This document shows positions 34,495 to 46,500 of a stretch of 64,000 nt of DNA, one piece after another. Made by a program: the position numbers and the translations under genes. The DNA lies in assembly GCA_030512335.1 (NCBI GenBank), contig JAULSU010000001.1:7874001-7938000 (forward strand), read 5' to 3'. The stretch comes from Immersiella caudata (taxonomy: Eukaryota > Ascomycota > Sordariomycetes > Sordariales > Lasiosphaeriaceae). The notes beneath the pieces were generated by a model. It did no database searches and was not told the origin of the DNA. It saw nothing but the letters and a program-made list of their open reading frames with translations. Positions within the stretch are counted from its first letter, which is position 1; each line of letters opens with the position of its first letter.

Positions 34495-34841
34495 GCATGC
34501 GGCGGGTAGTAATGGTGTGCGTCCATTCGGCCCCGCTTGGTGAATATTGGCTCCCTCGGATATCAGCCTGGTTGTCTGCGACGAATCTGGGCACACGAAA
34601 TTTCCTTTTTCGTCCGCTGCGCACGTGACATTGCTCGCCCTGGCTCAAGCTCGGCTCGGTCTTTGCTCAGGATTTGCGTAGGCTTACTCACCTTTGCTCA
34701 ACCTAATTACCATTTTCGGCATACTGCGCCACAGCACGCTGGATTACTTCAACTCTAGCCAAGTAAGCCCAGAACTGGCCCTATATATAAAGATGGCCAG
34801 AATGGGACTCCATTCATAAACATGAACAGTTTTGCCTTTTA

Positions 34842-34866
34842 ACGTCCATGATAAGCGAGCGCCGCA
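34842..34866 (+). repeat. Left terminal inverted repeat of the pogo-type transposon
   Basis: 25 bp, the exact reverse complement of 37219-37243. A second partial copy of its inner 14 bp follows at 34870-34883. Confidence 0.9.
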
Positions 34867-35707
34867 GACAAGCGAGCGCCGCACTTTCCATCACCCTACC
34901 ACAACAATCCTCAATTACACAACCACAACACTAGGAAATAACAATAACTGAATCAGAAACAGATGAATCAGACGATTCTACATCCTCCTTGCAAGTGCGC
35001 GCATTATGGCCAGCCTTGCCGCACACGCCACAACACTGAATCTTTATACAAGACCCCCTTACGCCACTACCACTTTAGCGTGTTTCCTGAGCTAACTGCT
35101 CCCCTACAGCCTTCTAATCCAGTAAATCCTGTGCCTCCTGTACAGTAAGTGACCCTCTAAGCCGTACACGTGTTTTTTTAGCCCTCCGTCGCTTACTAAG
35201 CCCCTTATTAGCCTTTTATAGTGCAGAGACCTCTGTACGGAGAAGAGCCACCTCGTGCATCACAGCCATTATACCTTTGGCTAATCGATCCACAGCTATT
35301 AGCATAGAGGTTAAAGAGCTGTCCTGATAGTTAGAAATTCGATTTTTGATAAACACTGATTATAAGGTGGCCTCTCGAGGGTTGTGTGGCGTTTGGGAGA
35401 CCTAAGGTAGTGGTGTGGTTAGGCCTGAGGTTAAGGGTGTTAGGGTTTAAATACACACATCTAGCTGAGATATTACCCTTTCTGGGTTATATAGTATAAG
35501 GCTGGCACCGGTAAAACCACCCTGTATGTTTTTTTCTGTGATTGAAGTAAAAAAGGCCTTTTTAAACGCACAGAGAAATTCCAGCTTGTTAATATATGTG
35601 ATATTCATCCGTATTAACTGCTCAATTTCGTGACTGTACGCCTTCTTCAGCGGCCCAAAATAACCAATATCTAATAGTTAAAGTAGGTGTAAGGAGTGTA
35701 GAGGTAT

Positions 35708-36261
35708 TGACTCGGGGCGATCGTTCCGATCACCCCTTGTGGTTTTTTTGGGTGTTTTTTTGTGTGCATATCACTGTAACCATTTTGTAATTAGCGAAGT
35801 TTTGGCGCGCGCCGTCAAGGCCACGCCGCGCGGTTCTTCGAACCGCGTTTCTTCTCCAGGCAGGCGAACAAAAGGAGAAAAAAGAGGACATTGGTGATTT
35901 CACCACGAGTTGCACCCGCGAATGGCTTGAGTGACCTCTCCTCCCTTTGATTGGAGGAAGAAGTAGTAGTCCCCGGTCCCTTTTCTTAGTTGTTCCTACT
36001 TGGTTGTCCCTACTTGGTTGTTCCTACTCGGTTGTTCCTACTTGGTTGTTCCTACTCGGTTGTTCCTACTCGGTTGTCCCTACTTGGTTGCGTGCCTCCC
36101 TCCAGGTCAGTCCTCGTTTTCACACGTCAGTCCCACGCGTGCTCCTTCGATCGGAGAAGGAGCTACCTTACTGGCGGCCATCCTGACCGCCATCGGCGTT
36201 CTTGGGGGTGGTTCTATTCTTTTGTGCCCTGAGTCTTATGGTGCATCACCGCACCTGTTCA
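35708..36261 (+). mobile_element. Solo LTR inserted in the pogo-type transposon
   Basis: A 554-bp LTR, TGACTCGGGG...GCACCTGTTCA, in inverted orientation to the two LTRs of the neighbouring full element. GTAT flanks it on both sides (35704-35707 and 36262-36265), a 4-bp target duplication, so this insertion is separate and its internal part was lost by LTR recombination. It keeps far more GC and CpG than the internal region of the full element. Confidence 0.9.
35989..36086. repeat. 14-bp tandem repeat inside the solo LTR, seven copies
   Basis: Unit GTTGTTCCTACTCG with C/T variants, seven in a row. The same array has four copies in each LTR of the full element (37546-37601 and 49406-49461). 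This accounts for the length difference of 554 against 513 bp. Unusual Val-Pro-Thr-Trp-Leu-type ORFs here are artefacts of this array. Confidence 0.85.
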
Positions 36262-37218
36262 GTATACACAGTGTAATAATATTATGTACTTAGTAGTAAG
36301 CCTCGAATTCTTCGGAGTGGTAGCTATCGTGGCTGTTAAGGATTAAAAGCCGATATTTACCCTTTGTACAAGACGTTGTGTGAAAATCGAAGTGCTGAAT
36401 CTAATCTATACCTCTTTTATTTATGGTCCAGCTATTATCGGTTATTATAATACACCAGGCGGTTAAAAGGTTGCATTCTTTATACTAACTGGCCAAGTGA
36501 TATTAGCCAGTTAAGATGATAAATAGTGGGATGGCCCAGCCTTAAACATTTACCCCCTGGATAATTATAGCCCACTCTTAATTACCAGGCTGGCTTTATT
36601 TAGCTTTACCACGGTTATTTGAGGTAGTTACTACTATAGAAGGTGTGATAATACCCATTATAAAGCCGGTTTTATTGAAATTATACGTATCTTTATTAAG
36701 GATACTGTATTTAACCTTTATATTATATATAAGTGTAAACCACTTACTAATAACCTTTAGATTTTCGTATTTAGCCCTTTAGTAGTTGTATTTACGTGTA
36801 AAACGCGTCTGAAGCTCTGGCTGGCGTTTGATAAAGTTATAAGCCCAGCGTTTGCCGACAGGGGGCGCGTCGCGTTCGCGTAACAGTCGGTTAACCATAT
36901 CTTCCACGTAATAAAGCTGAGGATAAAATACACGTGCACATAGCTCGATTATGTACTGAATAATTATATTTTCTTTTAAATCCGTAAGTTTACGTGAGTT
37001 AGTTAGAATATCGCGTCGTGTAGGTATACCGGCAAGTCGGCGGCGAACCGTTCTGTTGTTAACCTCGTAGATCTTCGCTGTGCCTTGTTTGTTTAGCTTT
37101 TTGTTGTTTTTGATGGCTTCAGTAGCCAGAATTACTCTGGCTTCGTTGGAGGTTGAAAACATGGTTTTTGGTTGAGAAATGGAATGTTGAAGGTAGGAGG
37201 TCGGGGCGCGTCAAAAAG

Positions 37219-37243
37219 TGCGGCGCTCGCTTATCATGGACGT
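37219..37243 (-). repeat. Right terminal inverted repeat of the pogo-type transposon
   Basis: 25 bp, followed by the TA target duplication at 37244-37245. Confidence 0.9.
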
Positions 37244-37370
37244 TATATCTTTCGTATTACTCACCTTCCCAGTCGCGACGCAAGCCAACCTCTCCCCTCC
37301 AAATCTCACCCCTAACACCTTTTGCAAATAATCGCCCTTCCGTTATTTAATACCCCAAATTCATTAACAT

Positions 37371-37883
37371 TGAACAGGTGCGGTGATGCACCATAAGACT
37401 CAGGGCACAAAAGAATAGAACCACCCCCAAGAACGCCGATGGCGGCCAGTATGGCCGCCAGTAAGGTAGCTCCTTCTCCGATTAAAGGAGCACGCGTGGG
37501 ACTGACGTGTGAAAACGAGGACTGACCTGGAGGGAAGCACGCAACCGAGTAGGGATAACTGAGTAGGAATAACCAAGTAGGAACAACCGAGTAGGAATAA
37601 CTAAGAAAAGGGACTAGGGATTACTACTTCTTCCTCCGATCAAAGGGAGGAGAGGTCACTTAAACTATTCGCGGGTGTAACTTATGGTGAAATCGCCGAT
37701 GTCGTCTTTTTTCTCCTTTTATTCACCCGCCTGGAGAAGAAACGCGGTTCAAAGAACCACGCAGCGCGGCCTTAACAGCGCGCGCCAAAACTTCGCTAAT
37801 TACAAAATAGTTACAGTAATATACACATAAAAAAACACCCAAAAAAAACCACAAGGGGCGATCGGAACGATCGCCCCGAGTCA
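37371..37883 (-). repeat. 3' LTR of the gypsy-type element
   Basis: 513 bp with intact TG..CA ends (TGACTCGGGG...TGTTCA on the minus strand). It differs from the 5' LTR almost only by transitions. Four copies of the 14-bp repeat lie at 37546-37601. Confidence 0.88.
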
Positions 37884-37896
37884 CGCTTCCCCTTAA
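37884..37896 (-). other. Probable polypurine tract next to the 3' LTR
   Basis: Read on the minus strand, TTAAGGGGAAGCG abuts the LTR start TGACTCGG. This is where plus-strand DNA synthesis of an LTR element would begin. Confidence 0.5.
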
Positions 37897-40800
37897 GACT
37901 AACCGCTGGCGATCGCCAAGTAACAGTCTTGATCACATAACCTAACACTTTTAAACGACTCTCCACCATAAGAACACCTCTCTCCTCCTTCACAAATTAC
38001 CCCATCCGTGGAAATCTGGCAAGTAAATCGGGGGTAAAAACAGGGTCGAAGTCCAAGGGAAATAAGGGCCTATTAACCTCTTAGGACTAAGGACGTCTAT
38101 CTATAGCTTAAGTTATATAACCCCGTAGCGTAACACCAGATCGCGTGTTAAAGTCGGTCCAGAACAAAAGTTAGCTTAACAGCAAGTAACACGTTATAAG
38201 TCGGTAAAAGGGGTAACAGCGTTAATCCTAGCGGGGTCCTTAACAGACCTCTCCCTACACCTAAGGAGAGACTTAACTTCCTTCTTAAGTTTACCTTTAA
38301 AACCACCCCTGGGGATTCTTACATTTAACTTAGCTATCTTAGTCTTTAAGTCTATAACAGGCTAAGGGATTACAGCGCCCTTTAAAGCGGCCCTTATAAA
38401 TTACTACTAATCTAACCTAAAAGATAACACATCTAAGTCCGAGACCCTCCGATTAAAGCACCTTTTCAGCCTAGGGAGCTAGTACACTATAATAAACTTA
38501 ATAAGGTTTTACAGGACTTTATTAATCGCCCTTTTAGTAAAGGCCACCCGCTTAAACTCACTTAAAACCGTAAACTTAAAGCCACCCCCTTCCTCTTCGA
38601 TTAAAAAAGTAAAATCCTCCTCCGGGATATTACAGTTATAACGGGTAATAAATCCTTTATCCCTTAGGAGTATCACCGACTTAGTGCAGAGTTTAACACC
38701 TAAAACCACTTAAAAAACGTCTTAAATCAACTTTTTCCAAAGTAAAGGTATACCTATAGCAATATTCTTCTCCCTTTACCCTTTTATTAACCAGAAAAGG
38801 GAGTAAACAGGGGACACAAGGGCATTAATTATAAGGGTCTTATAGCCGGCCATTATCATCTCTAACAGAATTATCCGGGTAGCCTCAGCAGTTATAAGGC
38901 TATAATCCGACTGGTTCCCCTGTTAAAGTACCCACACCCACTTGATCTTAACGTCTTTAAGAGTCATAATCAGCAGTGATAATTCCACAATCTAAGGCAG
39001 GACCCTCCTGTAAAAACACTAAAAAGTCCTAACCTTCCAGATCTTAAGATTCTTCCCTTACTTAAAAGAATCAGCGCCGTAAAGGATCTTAAAGCAGCTA
39101 TCGTACACGGCCATCAGCCAGTACTAATTATTTTCATTTACAGGGAGACACTAAAATCACCAGCTTACTATCCGTTCTTTCTCCCGGCGGTTATAAACAG
39201 GGTTAAAAAACTGTGTAAAAACACCCCTAAAAGCGATCCAAACTTTATCCTTAAGTCCTTAAAGGGTATAAGTAATAAAAGTACCCACTTTAAGGTTATT
39301 TAACCACACTTTTTACTTAACTTTCCTATAAATATCGTAAAGTCATAAGGTATAAGTGGACCACTTCTCTCCAAAAACCGTTAAACCACAGGGGCCTTTA
39401 TTACTAGGAAAGTACCTCCGGTGTATCCTATCCTCGATTTCCAATCCAATCGGTCCGTAAAATACTAACCAGCTACTAATCACGCTCTTTAAATAATTAA
39501 TAGGATTATTCCAAAGTAATAAAATACTACCCTTTAGAATAATCCCAGCGCATAAAGGCTACCTATTAAAAAGCTTAACACGGTACTAGCAGTGTAATTA
39601 AAAGACCGTAACAGTAAAGGTGTAAGTCTTATCTCCAACCGTAAACTTAACTAAGCCCTTAAACTTCAGGTTTTTAATAAAATCGTGGCTAGGGAAGGGG
39701 GAGTAAACCTCAGGAAGGCCTAAGAAGTTACTTAAGGGGGGGAAGAGCTCTACTTAAGCATCAGAACTAAGGACTTACTCTACGACACGCTGCCCTCCAG
39801 GCGTAACAGGAGCAGCAACGTACGTAATAACAGGAGTCTAAAGGGCAGGTAAAGCCATTTTTATAGGTAGAAAAAAAGGGTGTATCTTCCGATCAAAGGG
39901 AGGGAGTAATATACGCGTTATTAAATTGTAAAAAGGTTTCTAAAAATACGTGGTTTAATAGAAGTTCAGGGCTTAAGGTTAAAAGTAATTAACAGGGTTA
40001 AAATAGTTTTTAAGTAGCCAGCCCACCACCAGCAGGTAACAAAAAAAGTACTTCTAATTTATCCAATTAAAGGAAAAAAGGAGTAAGCGTTTATAATACT
40101 ATTATTTTTAAAGCAATTCCAGGCCGGCTTTAAGATTCTTCCTTTCCTTAACACCATTTTCTCTTAACAACTTCCTCTTTTCCACTAACTACCACATAAA
40201 AAAAATAGCTTTTAACTCTTCCTCTCCACTATCTTCTCTCTCCAGTCAAAGCACTCCCTAACACCTAACACCAAAACGTAAAACTCCAAAACCAAGTGCA
40301 AAGTTAATAAGGTTTACACTACCCAGACCCATAAACCTCACTCTTATCCCGAAAACAAAAGGTACAATAACACCTTCTCAGTTCGTTTAAGTCCTTAACT
40401 TTAGCTCTCCGCCCTGGGAGATTAAGATAATCCCAGATAATACACCGCAATAAGCTTAGATAAGTTCAAACCACTTTTTCACTATATCATTATACCTTAA
40501 GGTCTTTAAAATGGGCAGGTCTTTCACCAAAACGTACGTGGCTTAAGTAATTCCTAACAGCAAAAACGGTGTTAAAAACCTCTTCACTTACCTTAACCTT
40601 CATAAGGCTTAACTTAAGCTCTTTAACAGGAAGCGTCTTTCCCAGCCTAACACTATATATGTTAAGGCGTATAATAAGGGTCCTCTCAGGTGTTAGCTTT
40701 ACTAAGTTACTAGCCGTCTTAAGCATATAAAAGGGCTGTTTATCTAAGTCTTTAGAAAAATATAAGCGTTTTCCTTTATTTAATCAAATAATCGTAAGTT

Positions 40801-42424
40801 AACTAAGGCTTAAACAGGAACTTTAACCCTTATTTTAAATACACGGACTCCTTTCACCGTTCGTTCCACAAAATTAACAGTAAAAAGGTTCAGTTAATAT
40901 AACCTTTCTTCAAATACGTATTATACCCACTCGTTAACAACAATTCCCGAACTAGGCGGTGTGGGAACTATCAGTTTAACAACTATATTTACAGTTACAA
41001 GAACCGGAACCTCCCTCAGTAAGCGAGGCTATAAAAGGCAGCTCGGTCACTAAAGGCTTCTCCGTTAAACCCTATAATTACACCTCAGGCAAAGGAGTTA
41101 ACGTTCAACTTAGGCACAGTTCAAGCGTAATAAAAGGCTTTTATTAAGGGGAAAAAAGGGGGGAAAAAACACAACAAGAGAAGAAAATAAGTCCCTAAAT
41201 AAGGGGATAAAAGTGGGGGAATACATATACTTTATAAAGCAGAAATAAACTCGTTACCTTTTCCTCCACACTACTCTAAGGTACTGTAAAAGTAAAGACT
41301 TAGCTAAACACACACCTTTTTCCATTAAAGGTAAAAAACCGGGGGAGGGGATAAAAAGAAACACCCTAAGCCACTTTCACACCACCTACAGGTTTCAAAG
41401 TACCACAGGAGTAAAAGAAAGCCACTCTAACAAATCTACTTCAAGTAAGTAATAAAAAAAAAAAGGGTAGGGGGAGACCACACTGTCCATAAGGGGCCAG
41501 TGGAAGAGAAAAAGGAGGGAAGGAAAAAGTAAAAAAAAAAATACACTAAGAGCTTAGACTTCTTTCGATTAAAGCACGTGTTTTATATTAAAAGAGGCTG
41601 CTTACTGTTAGGGGTATATATATATAACGCTTCCCCTCAAGTATTACCATAAGACCAAAAGGTAACACTCAGATAACCCTATAGGGCACAGGACCAATAG
41701 TAAATAAGAACTATACGTCACTCCTCTAATCCTAGAAGCCAGATGGCTTTCCTCGCGGAATTTCAACTCTAAACTCGTTCGGTTTAAAAATCCTAATACA
41801 CTTCCCCTTATTAACAGGAAATAGGATACCACATCACCTAATAACTTCCTACTTATACTCAACTTTTTTAACCTACACAATATCCTCTTTCTCTTAATTA
41901 AAGGATAATTCACCGTCCTTATCAAATGTTAACATCAAAATATCCTCTACAGCCAAGTCTTTCAGGCTATGGTTATCAGAGTTAGGGTTATCAGGGGTAA
42001 GGATAACCTCGTTATCAAACTCCATATAAACACTATCGACTTAAAAGAACTTTTTAACCCTTTTTAATAGGTAAAAAGTTCTAATCTAAACTCCGTCAAA
42101 AGTTTTAAAGACATAAGTTAACTTTATCCCAATCTTTTTTACCCTGTAAAACCTATACCACCAATACGTAAACTTCCAGTGTACAGATATATTAATCTCC
42201 CACACACTATCCCAAACCAGAACTAAATCTCCTTCTCTAATCAAAGCAGACTAAGGGCGAAATTTATACGTAAACCTCTTTTTCCAGTAATTAGCCCATT
42301 TCTATCATATAACTATAACCCAGTCTGCCATAACGTTCACGTTATACTAGGCTTCCTAAAGGCACTTTACTCTGGTGGCCACTAGTGCAGTTCTAACTTC
42401 AGTATCAGTTTATTCTTCATTCAA
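37897..42424 (-). other. 4.5-kb segment downstream of the integrase relic, unassigned
   Basis: Between integrase and the 3' LTR, gypsy elements normally have little. Here about 4.5 kb of equally AT-rich sequence remains, with minus-strand frame pieces (41925-41644, 40726-40490, 38709-38509, the last containing EEDFTFLIEEEGGGFKF). It could be an extra ORF, a nested second element, or a long non-coding region. I cannot tell which. Confidence 0.5.
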
Positions 42425-45400
42425 TCAGAGGGAGGCGATTACATCCCACTTAATAAAACGCCAAAAAGGGTGATCAATCTCAACTTCAGATATTAAGTTA
42501 AAGCTTTTCACCAGGTAAAAAGAGGTTATCCTATAACTTTCTCTAATACTTATCCTATCAGCATAAAGGACGTAAGGGAGCCATTTCTCAAACCCGATAA
42601 CTTTTCCACCAGTAAGTTTAACCAGCACTACTATAATCCAGTAATAACCTCCTTCATTAAGTCCGTTAACTCTTAAATTATATAGGGATATACCGATACG
42701 CCTAACGTAAAGCTGCTTAAGGTATTTCTTTAAAACCCCTTTAAACTCAAAACCTCCGTTAACCAGGACTTCTAATAACCATCCCTATTACAGAACAATA
42801 TAATTTATCACAAAGTCCTTCACTACCTTAAAGCCTTTATTATAAAGGATCTTTACCTTTAGGTACCTGGAGAAATCGTCTCGTACTTTAACCACCCACA
42901 CCTTTTTACCACTAGGTTCAGATGTAAAGACTTAAAGGTCAAAAGTCCACTTTATAAAAGGCCATAGTAATAGTATATTATACTCCAGTCCTTCTTTATA
43001 ATACTAGCTGCTGTAGAGCTAATAATCGGTACAGCTTCTAATCCAGTCTTTAACTATAACATACATTCCCCTCCAGTAGTAATACCTAATAATCCGATTA
43101 TAAATAACCTAACGACCTTAATAACCAAAGAGCTTATAAAGACACGTCCAGAGCTACCTCTATATCTTTAAGCAGTCTATAACCCTTTACAGCAAGATAT
43201 CTTTCCCCTTTAACAGTCGTATCCAAAGGATATTATATTTAACTATATACTTATAACACCCAGCTTTCCACTTCCAGATCGCTAAACTTAACTTCTTCGC
43301 AACCTCTAGTGGAATGGTAAAAATACTTAGGTAAGCTGCAATATCGTGGAACTTCTTCCTCTACTTACCGTTAAGTAACAGCCCTGTTCAAAGGTCCGCG
43401 TTAACAACCGTTTAAGCAAAGATCTTAGCATCGATAAAGTCATCAATATCCTCCTTAAGCTTTAACACCATCAGATCAGAGGGACCAGCAGGCTTCTGTA
43501 ACAACCTATCGGCCATAACGTTTTTAATCCCAGGAATGTATTTAACATCGAATTTAAAGTTCTAGATCCAAGTAATCCATCTTATAAAAAGGGCTCCAGG
43601 CACATCACTAACCACTCCATTCAATTAATAAACTAAAATAAAGGCGTCAGTCTTAATAATAAACTTAACCCTATAAAGGTAATAACAGGTTCACTTCAAT
43701 ATATTCAGCAGCCCCTTAAGTTCCCTCTTAGTAATATCGTAGTGTTACTTAAAACTATTCCACACTCCACTCTTAAAGCAATAAGGGTGTCTTTTTCCGT
43801 CCAGTCCAACTTACTTAATAACACCTCCCCAGCCTTTAAGGCTAACATTAACAACCATAAAGATAATACTAAAGCAAGGGTTATTATAGGTAATTATTAC
43901 TAGGACTAAAGTAGTGGTAACTTTTCTCTACAAGAACTCTATCACAGTCTGCTCCCTTTCAGTCCACTCCCACTTTACATCTTTCTTTATCAGCGCGTAT
44001 AAAAAGGCTATAACATGTCCAAATTCTTCCATCCAAACTTAATAAAACCTAACTATCCCTAAAAATAACCTAACGTCCTTAATATCTAAACAGGTCCTCC
44101 ACTTATTAATTTTAATAACCTTTATCTAATCAGGGGAGTATCTATCAGGCGAGTATAGGTAACTAAACAGGATAGCCTTTTTCTAAACCCACTATAATTT
44201 AACTGGGGAGATAGTTACCCCTATTAATTCACAGTTAATAAAAACAGCGTCTAAATTTATCAGGTGTTTAACTATATAACAGTGTAAATCAGGCTTAAAC
44301 TTCTCTCCTCCGTAATTATATCACAGTTCTTTTACACAGATGTCGTTAAAAAACAGCCAGCACTTATAAGGGATAAGATCGTAAAATATCCGGACTACAG
44401 CTCGTATAAACTAAACCACTAAGTTTATTACACCTTAAAGAAGGGTATATATCCTAAAAAGTCCAATTAAAGTAAAGAAAGTTATTATATCCCTGCTTAT
44501 AACATCTAGCTCAACTTAATTATAGCCTGAGAAAAGGTTTAACAGTAAGATAAGCATACAGCCCCTAAACTCCTTACTAAACTTTTCCGCACCTAAAAGA
44601 CTAAAGACATCCTAAATCAAGATACCATTTATCTTTTAGGCATTATTAATCAGATAAAAACTGCTATCCTTTTTCTAAACGACAAACCAGTTATTATAAT
44701 ACACAGTATAAGACTCCTCTAAAGCCCCTTGTTAAACCCTTTCCTTAAGGAGTTAGATAACCTTAGGGATAAAAGGTTTTAAAATAGGGATATAATAAGT
44801 TTACCAGGCTTTATAAAGAATAATCTTAATTATTAAAGGGGGTATAACATCTAAACTGATCCGTCCACTTTCCGTGAAATCCCAAAAGAGAGCTACCTCC
44901 CTGTTATAAAGGATATAAGTAAACAACTTAAGCTCTCTCAGTGTTAAGTGGTCAGTGACTTTATCAAAGATCGCTTACAGTCTCTCCTTTGTTAATCTTA
45001 ACCCTTATTTAATTAAAGAGAACTTAGGTCGGCAGTAAGGGTTAAATTCGCTACCGTACTACATACGCTTTTCTACTTCCACCATTTACTTACACTTCTA
45101 ATCCAGGTCTCCTTTAAGAATAAAACCATCCGATAAAGCTATATCCACTAACTTAACCTTCTTATTAACTCTTTTATACTACGTAAAGCTTTTAGCTAAA
45201 ACAGGTGATCCTTTTACACTTAACTGGTAAAGCTCTGTCTTTATACAACACCTATACACCCCTAGGACCTCCCACAGTTAGGAAACCTCCTCTTTTAAAG
45301 TCACCGTTTTCCGATTAAAGGTAAAATCCTCTGTTAAATAAATAAAAAGCGCTTTACACCACAGGTCATTAACCAACGGTAAGGTAAAGCACTTAAAAAT

Positions 45401-46500
45401 GTTAACAAAGATAATCCAACTACAGTTATCGTTCAAAAATCCAATAGGTTCTTTATCCTTCTCCAGGCCCACCCACTTTAAGACATAATTACACAACACA
45501 CAACATATTAATCCCCTTAACACACAGCCGTTATTACTAAACACACTATTTGGTCGTTTAATCGGAGCCACAGACCACCGATACCACAATATAGGCATCA
45601 CCAAACAAGACCTTAGCAGTAACGATACGCCTTACCTCTTCTAAGTCTCCAAAGTACACCCAGTTTAACCAGATGTCATTAAAAAAAGGGATCCCAAAAA
45701 GCAAGTCGTAATCTATAACCTCATACTTGGAGATAAAGAAGTAAACCGGGTAAAGCTATCCACAGAGGAATAACACTACTTTTATTTCCCTAATAAATAA
45801 TATAAGATCCGTGCTATTAAGCCCTTACAACTATATATTTATATTAAATACAGGAATTTTAAAAGCCTACACTAATACTAATAAGATCACATTACACTCT
45901 AACCCTAAGTCCAGAAGGGTTAACACCTTCTTTAATATAACAGACTTAATATTAAGGTAAAGACTAAGGAGTAAATACAGCCTTATAAACTTCCCTTTAA
46001 GGTTTATTACTCCGATTAAAAAAATCCATAGCGTAAAAGTCCACATAACGTCTTCATTAAAGTTCTAAAAGGTACTAGCTAAGACCTTCCCGCTTTTAAG
46101 ATCACTTTACAGCCCGTTATAATATAAGTGTAACTTATTATTACTGTCCACACCTACTATTACCACAACTGTGTTTTCTTCGATCTTCCTTCGTTTAAAG
46201 GCTTACAAATAGCTTATTTTAACAAAGAGTTCGCCCAGGACGTCAGCGTCAGGTGTCATAAACCCTAAATACATAAAAACCGGTCGATTTCCGTCGCCTT
46301 TAAAATAAGACATAAGTACGACCTTTAAAAGCAGTAAGAGTTTTAAAAATCCTAGAAGTAACTCCTTTATCTTTCCATTTAACAGTCGATCCAGCCACTT
46401 ATTAACGACTTTATCTAAGGGTTAACTATAAACTAAGTTCCTTATAGGGATAATCCACATCAGTTACTTTTATTCCTTTATCTTTTAAGTCATCGGCCGG
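42425..46500 (-). pseudogene. gypsy-type pol remnant (protease, RT-RNase H, integrase)
   Basis: No long ORF survives, but translated pieces are recognisable. Around 44350-43930 the minus strand reads FNDICVKEL (the YxDD box of RT, first D altered), KFKPDLHCYIVKHLINLDAV, DVRLFLGIVRFY and DVKWEWTEREQTVIEFL, which is the RT-to-RNase H passage of fungal Ty3/gypsy elements. At 42628-42425 VIGFEKWLPYVLYADRISIR and HPFWRFIKWD match the end of a gypsy integrase. Stops are almost all TAA or TAG. The order RT then IN identifies Ty3/gypsy rather than Ty1/copia. Confidence 0.72.

Larger units (their letters stand above)
34931..37162 (-). pseudogene. pogo/Fot1-type transposase, N- and C-terminal parts readable
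   Basis: The first 127 codons (37162-36779) are open: KIYEVNNRTVRRRLAGIPTR is the psq-type helix-turn-helix, and KRWAYNFIKRQPELQTRFTR is the CENP-B-type HTH that binds the transposon ends. The DDE core is destroyed by stops and by the solo LTR at 35708-36261. At the far end the frame reappears as CGVCGKAGHNARTC (35010-34965 region), a CCHC zinc knuckle (C-x2-C-x4-H-x4-C), followed by an acidic serine tail SSDSSVSDSVIVIS and a TAG at 34931-34933. Such C-terminal knuckles occur in fungal pogo-like transposases. The gene is dead. Confidence 0.8.
34842..37243 (-). mobile_element. Fot1/pogo-type Tc1-mariner DNA transposon, interrupted by a solo LTR
   Basis: Perfect 25-bp terminal inverted repeats beginning ACGTCCATGATAAGCG lie at 34842-34866 and 37219-37243, flanked on both sides by TA (34840-34841, 37244-37245), the target duplication of Tc1/mariner elements. 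Without the LTR insertion the element is about 1.84 kb, close to Fot1. The transposase reads on the minus strand from 37162. The sequence between the coding relics is AT-rich with many TAA/TAG, as after RIP. The left end carries an extra copy of AAGCGAGCGCCGCA (34870-34883). Confidence 0.87.

Noticed and set aside
35989..36086. Possible CRISPR-like array
   Set aside because: The repeats are directly adjacent 14-mers without spacers, inside an LTR of a eukaryotic genome.
35947..36293. Overlapping hydrophobic ORFs rich in VPTWLFLLGC-type repeats
   Set aside because: They arise from the 14-bp tandem array in the solo LTR, which is open in several frames. They are not a membrane protein.
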